From Lachnospiraceae bacterium (GTDB taxonomy: Bacteria > Bacillota_A > Clostridia > Lachnospirales > Lachnospiraceae): 6,742 bases of DNA. The translations under genes and the position numbers were made by a program. The notes below the pieces were generated by a model, which saw nothing but the letters and a program-made list of their open reading frames with translations, was not told where the DNA came from and did no database searches. This document shows, one piece after another, positions 1-5,328 of this stretch (positions are counted from its first letter, which is position 1; every line of letters begins with the position of its first letter). Where the stretch lies: the NCBI GenBank assembly GCA_024684065.1, contig JAIKXO010000024.1:1-6742 (forward strand). Reading direction: 5' to 3'.

Positions 1-959
1 TAAGACTGTACGGAGTGTTGAACGGGCTTCTCAGAAAAAATAATGTCGATGTTTATGTGACCGGAAGCAATTCAAAATTTCTTTCTTCAGATATAATGAC
101 AGAATTCAGAGGGCGTGGTGATGAAATACATATTGCGCCACTTTCATTCTCAGAGTTCTATCCGGTATCAGGTAAGGATAGGCAGGATGCTTGGCAGGAA
201 TATATATATTATGGCGGACTGCCTCACATATTGGAGGAGCCGGATGAGGAAAGTAAAAGCTCATATCTCGAAAGACTTAACAGGGAAATATACCTGAGAG
301 ATATAGTTGAGCGATATGGCATAAGGGATGAAGCGAGTATGGAAGAACTGATGAAATTACTTGCTTCTGCAATAGGCTCGCTCACAAATGCCCAAAAGGT
401 ATCAGATACGTTTAACAGTAAAGGGAATAAAGGCATCACTATGCCTACTATTTCAAGTTATCTCGCGTATTTACAGGAAAGTTTTATTATTCAAAAAGCT
501 GAGCGTTATGATATTAAAGGACGAAAATATATCGGGACGCCTTCAAAGTATTACCATACCGATCTCGGACTTAGAAACTCATTACTAAATTTTCGACAAT
601 ATGAAGAAACTCATCTGATGGAGAACGCTATTTATAATGAATTGATCTACCGAGGGTATAACGTCGATGTTGGTGTTGTAGAAACAAGAATTCACGAGAA
701 CGGTAAAAAAACACGAAAACAGCTTGAAGTTGATTTTGTGATTAATCGAGGGAGCGAGCGATATTATATACAATCAGCCTTTGCTATTCCTACACAGGAA
801 AAAATTGACCACGAGCAGGCCTCGCTTATAAGGATTCCTGACTCTTTCAAGAAGATAATAGTAGTTAATGGAACTGCACCACTATGGAGAAATGAGCAGG
901 GAATAACATTTATGGGATTGTATGATTTCTTCTTGAATGAGAACAGCCTGAATATGTAA
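1..959 (+). CDS. AAA+ ATPase with DUF4143-type C-terminal region, 5'-partial at window edge
   Basis: The reading frame is open to the left edge (first full codon at base 3), so the GTG at base 15 is not a credible start. Alignment by eye with the complete paralogue at 5329-6639 places the first codon near paralogue residue 124, so the Walker A and B region lies upstream of the window or is missing. What remains includes the conserved VYVTGSNSK strand (residues 13-21 counted from base 15), RGDEIHIAPLSFSEF, the central helical/winged-helix part (GSLTNAQK), and a C-terminal PD-(D/E)XK-like end with LEVDFVINRG (E238, D240) and YYIQSA (Q253). The family consists of P-loop ATPases fused to a restriction-nuclease-like fold, and its cellular role is poorly defined. 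The part seen shows no frameshift or internal stop. The gene looks more AT-rich than the cyclase gene: one 60-base stretch at the start has 23 G/C, against 36 of 60 at 3781-3840. It converges on the PcfJ-like gene, with repeat copy 1 between them. Confidence 0.87.
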   Translation, partial: RLYGVLNGLLRKNNVDVYVTGSNSKFLSSDIMTEFRGRGDEIHIAPLSFSEFYPVSGKDRQDAWQEYIYYGGLPHILEEPDEESKSSYLERLNREIYLRDIVERYGIRDEASMEELMKLLASAIGSLTNAQKVSDTFNSKGNKGITMPTISSYLAYLQESFIIQKAERYDIKGRKYIGTPSKYYHTDLGLRNSLLNFRQYEETHLMENAIYNELIYRGYNVDVGVVETRIHENGKKTRKQLEVDFVINRGSERYYIQSAFAIPTQEKIDHEQASLIRIPDSFKKIIVVNGTAPLWRNEQGITFMGLYDFFLNENSLNM

Positions 960-972
960 ATCGACGACACTG

Positions 973-1000
973 AATGGACTCTTGGGGTTAGGGGTTCATT
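973..1000. repeat. Intergenic stem-loop repeat, copy 1 (possible + strand terminator)
   Basis: The 17-bp core GGGGTTAGGGGTTCATT at 984-1000 is identical to two other copies in the window. The upstream arm AATGGACTC (973-981) can pair with GGGTTCATT (992-1000) over nine positions in plus-strand RNA, using two G-U pairs and a 10-base loop. The core runs into four further bases, TTTA, giving a short T run. It lies in the 42-bp gap between the convergent ATPase fragment (stop at 959) and the PcfJ-like gene (stop codon 1002-1004). A weak factor-independent terminator for the plus-strand gene is plausible, but the stem is not GC-rich. Confidence 0.75.
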
Positions 1001-1001
1001 T

Positions 1002-2303
1002 TTAGAACAGCTGGTCTACGTTTACGTTAAACTTGAATTTTCCGGTATCGATCTTATGGCGGTCACAATAGTCAAGGATCCACGCGGCTTCTTCGCTTGT
1101 ACAGTCCTCATTGAATCTGTGATATGCCTGCATGAGGACATTTTTGTAGATTTCGATCGTGATGAACGGCTGATTCACATCATCTGCTTTTCGCATGAAC
1201 AGAATGGTGGTGTCTCCTCCGATCATCGCCTCATAATAGGTCAGCAGGCAATTTTGCATGTAGATTGCTTCCCTGCAGAAATCGTTGACTGTCTGGGGAT
1301 ATCTGACAAAGTATTCTTTGCCTCGCTCCTGCCATTCGTCATCTCTTTTCCGGTTGGCGCGTCTTACGGCCCTGTTATTCTCATCGCGGTTCATTAACAG
1401 GAGGAAGATCAGCCGGCTGATCTTTTGATCAGAGCGCGGCTTCTTGTTTTCCCTGATGTATTTTTCATAGATCGGATCGATCTCACAGATCGGGTCAAGG
1501 AATTTGCGAAACCATTCCTTTTCTTTTTCTTCCTGCAAAACCTGGTAATAATAGTTTACGCTCCAGATCTTTGAAAGAAATTGGCGTCTTGATTCAAATA
1601 GCCTCCCGGTTTCTCCGACAGTCAATTCTCCCGTGATGAGATGATTTAGATACAGACATTGGGCGTCATTGAGTTTTTCCGTAAAAAGCTTCGGGAATTT
1701 TACGTTTAATTCTTTTAAGAAGACGCGGATCGTGTGATTTTTAAGCAGATTGACACCGTAGCGACTGTTTAAGCTTCGAAGCACGCGCATAGACAGGCCG
1801 TCATAGAGATCGGATGGTTTGTTGGATAGCAGGTTTAGCTCGTCGATCTCATCCACATGAACCGCAAGTTCATCAAGGCCTGCTTTATAGAGGATTTCTT
1901 TGGCGGTGTTTTGCCGCATGCAGTGATAGATATGATCAAGAAGCCTTAAGCCTTTTGCATAGTACCTGCGAAGGTGCCATTCCGGATGCATGGCATGATA
2001 TGCCTTATAGATCGACTCGATCGGGCCGCCGGAAAAGCCGCAGCCATCGTTCTTGATGCAGTGCTCGCCAAAGAACACTTCATCCGCAGGATCCCATGTA
2101 TAGCCCTCGTGAAAGGTGAAGCGTTTGATTTTTACGGGTTCATGTTCTAAACCGTATGCGATCAATACCGTATCGATGTATGGCTGCGTTTTAAAGATAT
2201 AAAGATATGCATCCGTGTTGCAGGTAATCTTAGCCTGACGGACGATTTCATCCACATTCAGCTCAGGCGGTGTCCAGGTGTTCTCGTACATTCTTAATTG
2301 CAT
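1002..2303 (-). CDS. PcfJ-like protein
   Basis: The 433-residue product carries a PcfJ-type domain in its C-terminal part: FCREAIYMQNCLLTYYEAM (about 342-360) with C351 and Y356, then TTILFMRK (365-372), QPFITIEIY (378-386) and MQAYHRFNED (391-400). This is the family pattern of a conserved cysteine and tyrosine, an I-x-F-x-R strand, a T-x-E-I strand and a Q-x-x-x-x-x-N segment. The N-terminal 300 residues are mostly helical by eye and not recognised. PcfJ was named from the conjugative plasmid pCF10 of Enterococcus, and its molecular function is not established. The usual partner PcfK and any conjugation genes are absent here. The ATG at 2303 is preceded by GGGAGG (2312-2317, on the minus strand) at 8 bp. 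It is the only gene between repeat copies 1 and 2. No convincing promoter is seen in 2318-2431; a TATCCT-like -10 has only a poor -35. Confidence 0.85.
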   Translation of the reverse strand: MQLRMYENTWTPPELNVDEIVRQAKITCNTDAYLYIFKTQPYIDTVLIAYGLEHEPVKIKRFTFHEGYTWDPADEVFFGEHCIKNDGCGFSGGPIESIYKAYHAMHPEWHLRRYYAKGLRLLDHIYHCMRQNTAKEILYKAGLDELAVHVDEIDELNLLSNKPSDLYDGLSMRVLRSLNSRYGVNLLKNHTIRVFLKELNVKFPKLFTEKLNDAQCLYLNHLITGELTVGETGRLFESRRQFLSKIWSVNYYYQVLQEEKEKEWFRKFLDPICEIDPIYEKYIRENKKPRSDQKISRLIFLLLMNRDENNRAVRRANRKRDDEWQERGKEYFVRYPQTVNDFCREAIYMQNCLLTYYEAMIGGDTTILFMRKADDVNQPFITIEIYKNVLMQAYHRFNEDCTSEEAAWILDYCDRHKIDTGKFKFNVNVDQLF

Positions 2304-2382
2304 ACAGATCGCCTCCCTCTATGTCTTTAGGATAGACGAGATGAAGTACGATAAACACACCTGGAATGAGACCTGAGGGTTT

Positions 2383-2406
2383 GCCATGTCTCCGCAGGAG
2401 CATGGC
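2383..2406. other. Strong hairpin downstream of the smr-like gene
   Basis: GCCATG (2383-2388) pairs with CATGGC (2401-2406), and CTCC (2390-2393) pairs with GGAG (2397-2400). This leaves one bulged base (T2389) and a GCA loop, for ten base pairs in all. It lies between the Smr-domain gene and the PcfJ-like gene, directly beside repeat copy 2. No T run follows on either strand, so it is not a classical intrinsic terminator. It could protect the 3' end of the Smr transcript or form a leader structure upstream of the PcfJ-like gene. Confidence 0.6.
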
Positions 2407-2408
2407 CT

Positions 2409-2427
2409 ACGGGGTTAGGGGTTCATT
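2409..2427. repeat. Intergenic repeat, copy 2 (core only)
   Basis: ACGGGGTTAGGGGTTCATT matches copy 3 over 19 bp, and its last 17 bp match copy 1. The upstream AATGGACTC arm found in copies 1 and 3 is not present; the nearest match is ATGGCCTAC (2402-2410), which overlaps the adjacent hairpin. The copy lies 4 bp beyond the Smr stop codon (2432-2434, minus strand). This is the same relation to a minus-strand 3' end as in the other copies, but here the next gene is in tandem rather than convergent. Confidence 0.75.
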
Positions 2428-2431
2428 ATTC

Positions 2432-2689
2432 TCACAGTTCCCGAAGCACCAGCTCCGTGATCCCCGGATTATTGCCGGGACGGATCCTAAGGACCTTGGA
2501 TTCTCTTCCGTATGAGAACTCGTCCTCGATCGCGGAACGGATACTTGTACCGCCGTGGTAGCCGTGGATCGCACGGATAATGTAAACAGAGGCGGGTGCT
2601 TTTGCCACCTCACGTTTTACTGCTCTTACTGCTTCTTCCGCTCTCATGCCGTGCAGATCGATCTCTATGATTCCCGCAGATAATCCCAT
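2432..2689 (-). CDS. Small stand-alone Smr-domain protein
   Basis: This 85-residue protein is essentially only an Smr domain. It has EIDLHGMRAEEAV (residues 9-21), containing the family D-L-H-G motif, then YIIRAIHGYHGGTSIR (36-51) at the position of the canonical H-G-x-G-x-G loop, and ends LRIRPGNNPGITELVLREL (67-85). The loop reads HGYHGG, so the middle glycine is a histidine, which marks it as a variant subgroup. Smr domains in MutS2 and SmrB act as nucleases or nucleic-acid binders; whether this short form cuts RNA or DNA is unknown. The ATG at 2689 has AGGAGG (2698-2703) at 8 bp. It starts 18 bp after the Sm-like gene stops, so the two are probably co-transcribed. Repeat copy 2 and a hairpin follow its stop. 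Confidence 0.85.
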   Translation of the reverse strand: MGLSAGIIEIDLHGMRAEEAVRAVKREVAKAPASVYIIRAIHGYHGGTSIRSAIEDEFSYGRESKVLRIRPGNNPGITELVLREL

Positions 2690-2707
2690 CGTTTCTTCCT
2701 CCTGTTA

Positions 2708-3178
2708 TTATGCCATGATTTTTTCCAGAAGATTTTTGGCCTCGTTAACTACCCTTTCATCCTGATCATATTTTACAAGGGTATCAAGCATGTTCTTAAG
2801 TTCCATCCCGGGTACGGTTTCGTCTGCAAGTGATGGAAAGGAATCATGCAGGCAATACAGCATCCTCAGTATCCGGTCATCGTCTTCTGAATCAAAAACC
2901 TCTCCGATCAGGTCAGTACCTCCGTTAAGACACGTTCTTTCAAGAATACCGTACCGTTCGGAATAATGCCCAAAGGGTCCGTTTCTATCTTCCAGACTTA
3001 CGATACTTGCGATATCATCTTGATAAAACATAACCGGTGTAAGGCACAAAGCCTCCTGATCGCAGCCGTATTCGTGAAAGACATAGTCTCTGTTATAATA
3101 CGTTGCTCTCCCCTCATATACATCCCCCAAAGTATCGGTGATCCTTACGCATTGATCATCAAATTCTCTAAGCTCCAT
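2708..3178 (-). CDS. Uncharacterised protein, possible Sm-like N-terminal domain
   Basis: The frame can be extended to a TTG at 3229, but I chose the ATG at 3178. GGAGGG (3189-3194) and AGGAG (3182-3186) precede it, and the family-like sequence begins there. The product has 156 residues. Residues 8-63 resemble an LSm/Sm fold: DQCVRITDTLGDVYEGRAT (8-26), a tyrosine-rich loop, then ALCLTPVMFYQDDIASIVSLE (43-63), whose last strands look like the Sm2 motif. The similarity is by pattern only. Residues 99-156 look helical and could be a small helical repeat. It is first in an apparent two-gene unit with the Smr-domain gene. A weak promoter, TTGAAA (3224-3229) 16 bp from CACAAT (3202-3207), may serve it. 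The pairing suggests a nucleic-acid-related role, but this is inference. Confidence 0.72.
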   Translation of the reverse strand: MELREFDDQCVRITDTLGDVYEGRATYYNRDYVFHEYGCDQEALCLTPVMFYQDDIASIVSLEDRNGPFGHYSERYGILERTCLNGGTDLIGEVFDSEDDDRILRMLYCLHDSFPSLADETVPGMELKNMLDTLVKYDQDERVVNEAKNLLEKIMA

Positions 3179-3181
3179 ACA

Positions 3182-3194
3182 CTCCTGTCCCTCC
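3182..3194 (-). promoter_or_regulatory. Ribosome binding region deciding the Sm-like protein start
   Basis: On the minus strand GGAGGG (3194-3189) and AGGAG (3186-3182) lie 10 and 3 bp before the ATG at 3178. The GGAGG is at a usable distance, whereas the upstream TTG at 3229 has no purine-rich site before it. This favours the 156-residue form over the 173-residue one. Confidence 0.6.
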
Positions 3195-3235
3195 AAATAG
3201 TATTGTGCACTTTTGGGCACGAATTTCAATAATAA

Positions 3236-3264
3236 TTGACAGGATTTTTACTCTCTATTAAAAT
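3236..3264 (+). promoter_or_regulatory. Sigma-A promoter of the diguanylate cyclase gene
   Basis: A perfect -35 TTGACA (3236-3241) is separated by exactly 17 bp from a -10 TAAAAT (3259-3264). Transcription would start near 3271, leaving a leader of only about 20 bases that contains the AGGAG site at 3281-3285, 6 bp before the ATG. So short a leader leaves no room for a riboswitch; control would have to act on initiation. Confidence 0.8.
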
Positions 3265-3291
3265 ATAAGGACCACACTTAAGGAGAATCGA

Positions 3292-4626
3292 ATGAAACAC
3301 GATGAGAACGCTTTTCGGGAAATCGGCGTCGCACTCGCAAAGCATTTTGACAGTTTATATTATATTGATATCGAAACAGGTAACTATGAAGAGTTCATCC
3401 ATATGAACCTGTTCGATGAAGTCATTATTCCTGATAAGGGCAAAGACTTCTTTAGAGACGCGCAGGATAACGCGTACAAATGCGTCCATCCCTACGATCT
3501 GGATCGTGTCATCTCGCTTCACGACAAAAAAACGATGCTGATCAATCTGACCTTAAACTCCTCTTATTCCACGGTGTACCGTCTGCTCGTAAACGGTAAG
3601 ACCAATCATGTGCGGCACATCTCGATCATGTGCGAAGACCAAAAGCATATCATATGCTGTTTAGAGAACATTGAAAATGAGATCCGCGCAAAGAGAGAGC
3701 AACAGCGGGATCTGCAGTCTGCAAAACGTATGGCAAGGCTTGATGATCTGACCGGAATACGGAATAAAAACGCTTTTATGGAATATGCCGCATCCGTAGA
3801 CGCAAAGCTGAAAAGCGGGGCGCTTGCCGAGCCGTTTGCGATCGTCATGTGTGACATCAATGACCTGAAACAGATCAACGATACCAGGGGGCACAGTTTC
3901 GGAGACGAAGTGATCCAAAGAGCGAGCCGTATGGTATGCGAAGTCTTCGAGCACAGTGCGGTATTCCGCGTGGGCGGGGATGAATTTGTTGCGATCGCAA
4001 AAGGCGAAGACTATGAACAGCGTGAGCATCTGCTCAGTAAGCTGAAAGAGGAATCTTTAGCCAATAAACGATCCCGGTCCGGACCTGTGGTGGCATGCGG
4101 AATGTCGGAATATGATCCCGGAAAGGATCAGAAAGTTGATGATGTTTATGCACGGGCAGACGAGCTGATGTATGCCACAAAGAATGAATTAAAGTCTGCG
4201 CATCTCATTGACGGATATGCCGGCATGGAAAAGATCGAAGCCAAAATACCCGATGACAGAAGGCGCATGTTGGATGCCATGTTTGGCGCATTATATACGG
4301 TCGCAGGCGAGGGGTACGTTTATCTGAATGATATGAAATATGATTTTTCCAGATGGTCGCTTCCGCTTGTTGATGATTTTGATCTGGATTCAGAATATAT
4401 GTATCATGCGGATCGCATCTGGCAGGATTACATTCACCCGGATGATCTTCAGATATACCGGCAGGCCGTTGATGCAGCCATATGCGGAAACGCGGAGGTT
4501 ACGAAGATCTATTACCGTGCCCGCATGGCAGACGGGAAATATGTCATGCTGACAACAAGAGCGTTTATTTTAAGTGACAGCGAAGGGAATCCGGACTATT
4601 TTGGGGGGATAATTGTTGAGCAGTAA
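3292..4626 (+). CDS. Diguanylate cyclase, PAS-GGDEF-PAS
   Basis: This 444-residue protein has no obvious signal peptide or membrane helix and is probably cytosolic. Residues about 15-125 look like a divergent PAS fold (SLYYIDIETGNYEEF, then the HPYDLDR segment at 66-72). A charged helix, 127-148, leads into the GGDEF domain: DDLTGIRNK (151-159), the metal-binding strand CDINDLKQIND (187-197), GHSFGDEVI (200-208) and an intact active site RVGGDEF (226-232). It should make c-di-GMP from two GTP. The inhibitory RxxD site expected just before the active site is absent (FEHS at 219-222), so classical I-site product inhibition is unlikely. Residues about 345-444 form a C-terminal PAS_3-like domain (YIHPDDLQIYRQAV at 380-393, then YYRARMADGKYVML at 407-420), which is an unusual position. 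There is no EAL domain. The ATG at 3292 has AGGAG at 6 bp. Repeat copy 3 lies directly after its stop. Confidence 0.93.
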   Translation: MKHDENAFREIGVALAKHFDSLYYIDIETGNYEEFIHMNLFDEVIIPDKGKDFFRDAQDNAYKCVHPYDLDRVISLHDKKTMLINLTLNSSYSTVYRLLVNGKTNHVRHISIMCEDQKHIICCLENIENEIRAKREQQRDLQSAKRMARLDDLTGIRNKNAFMEYAASVDAKLKSGALAEPFAIVMCDINDLKQINDTRGHSFGDEVIQRASRMVCEVFEHSAVFRVGGDEFVAIAKGEDYEQREHLLSKLKEESLANKRSRSGPVVACGMSEYDPGKDQKVDDVYARADELMYATKNELKSAHLIDGYAGMEKIEAKIPDDRRRMLDAMFGALYTVAGEGYVYLNDMKYDFSRWSLPLVDDFDLDSEYMYHADRIWQDYIHPDDLQIYRQAVDAAICGNAEVTKIYYRARMADGKYVMLTTRAFILSDSEGNPDYFGGIIVEQ

Positions 4627-4631
4627 ACAGA

Positions 4632-4665
4632 AATGGACTCTTTGGGACGGGGTTAGGGGTTCATT
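4632..4665. repeat. Intergenic stem-loop repeat, copy 3, filling a convergent gene junction
   Basis: The arm AATGGACTC (4632-4640) and the core GGGGTTAGGGGTTCATT (4649-4665) can form the same nine-pair stem as copy 1, here with a 16-base loop. The 34-bp gap between the cyclase stop (4624-4626) and the membrane-protein stop (4661-4663, minus strand) is almost entirely this repeat. The last five bases of the core encode the TGA stop and part of the last lysine codon of the membrane protein. A role in ending transcription from either side is plausible, although only a short T run (TTTT, 4664-4667) follows. Confidence 0.75.
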
Positions 4666-5308
4666 TTGCTCTCCTGAACATACAGATGATCCAGATATAC
4701 ATCACGGTCTTTGGCAGCATCAGCATGCCGATCAAAGGAATCGCATCTGTGAACACCACAACCGGAAGATAGAATGCAAAGGACATGAGGACCGCCAGAT
4801 ACAGGAACCTGAATATCCTGTCGCTCTTGGCATCTATGAACCACAGCGCGACCGTTATGATGCCGATCATCACAAACGGGATATTCCGCAAGATTCCCCA
4901 GCTAAGCGGCGCATCGGGTGATGTCCATGCATTCTGCGGGAACAGACACAACACGATCCTGATGGCTGACAGTGTCCATAACACAATGGTTATCGTGCTC
5001 TTCTGTCCTTTATGGAATCGATGCAGCCGGATGTATTCCACAAGCAGATAAAACGCAGTCATCGTCACGGATGTAATGAGTTTTCCGATCCCAAGAGAAG
5101 CGGTGAAATCTCCTGCGATCCAATATGCAAGGACTCTCGGAATCAGGTGAAATGCATCACCAATCCCAAGGACCAGTGCTGCAGTTCCCATCAGGGCGGT
5201 CTCTTTTCTGCCACCGGCTTTTTTAAGCAGCAGGATACCGCTTATGATCGCAAAACCCAAATATGCGATATCAAATATACTTTCCGGTAATGCCGGCATC
5301 AGATTCAT
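4661..5308 (-). CDS. Seven-helix membrane protein of unknown function
   Basis: The 215-residue protein has seven hydrophobic stretches at about residues 13-28, 38-56, 70-93, 104-123, 138-158, 166-186 and 190-211. There is no signal peptide or soluble domain, so it is an integral membrane protein. Polar or charged residues inside helices stand out: GIGDAFHLIPR at the end of helix 2 (48-58, with D51, H54 and R58), GKLITS in helix 3 (75-80), and LPKTVMY in helix 7 (198-204, with K200). These suggest a functional pore, ligand or cofactor site. I do not recognise a named family. The start is firm: AAAGGAGGT (5315-5323) lies 6 bp before the ATG at 5308. The gene begins 20 bp after the ATPase stop, so the two are probably co-transcribed. 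Its stop codon lies inside repeat copy 3. Confidence 0.85.
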   Translation of the reverse strand: MNLMPALPESIFDIAYLGFAIISGILLLKKAGGRKETALMGTAALVLGIGDAFHLIPRVLAYWIAGDFTASLGIGKLITSVTMTAFYLLVEYIRLHRFHKGQKSTITIVLWTLSAIRIVLCLFPQNAWTSPDAPLSWGILRNIPFVMIGIITVALWFIDAKSDRIFRFLYLAVLMSFAFYLPVVVFTDAIPLIGMLMLPKTVMYIWIICMFRRAK

Positions 5309-5328
5309 GGAAATACCTCCTTTGAACC

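Noticed and set aside
15..17. GTG at base 15 as the true start of the left ATPase
   Set aside because: The frame stays open to the window edge, upstream codons continue the alignment with the paralogue, and such a start would lack both Walker motifs.
984..1000. Integron attC-like site (CCCCTAAC / GTTAGGGG resembling RYYYAAC / GTTRRRY)
   Set aside because: The last base of GTTRRRY and the first of RYYYAAC do not fit, and no matching second core site is found within the expected 60-150 bp beyond any of the three copies. No integrase gene is in view.
2407..2613. Minus-strand 68-codon frame overlapping the Smr gene
   Set aside because: It is an alternative frame of the Smr gene, low in complexity, with no ribosome site, while the Smr frame has conserved motifs.
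3224..3229. Divergent minus-strand promoter for the Sm-like gene as a separate annotated feature
   Set aside because: TTGAAA with a 16-bp spacer to CACAAT is only a partial match, so it is mentioned with the gene but not listed as a promoter.
4641..4665. G-quadruplex or telomere-like GGGGTTAGGGG
   Set aside because: Only two or three G runs occur per copy; a standard quadruplex needs four. The similarity to telomere repeats is limited to two units and is probably coincidental.
984..4665. CRISPR array
   Set aside because: Three copies spaced by 1.4 and 2.2 kb with genes in between, and no cas genes.
4613..5290. Plus-strand open frames across the membrane-protein gene (4613-4921, 4785-5051, 5012-5290)
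   Set aside because: They are antisense to a well-supported gene with a clear ribosome site and hydrophobic pattern, and their translations show no family features.
4661..5308. Microbial rhodopsin
   Set aside because: Seven helices and a helix-7 lysine are present, but the typical residues around the retinal lysine and the helix-3 aspartate pattern are not recognisable.
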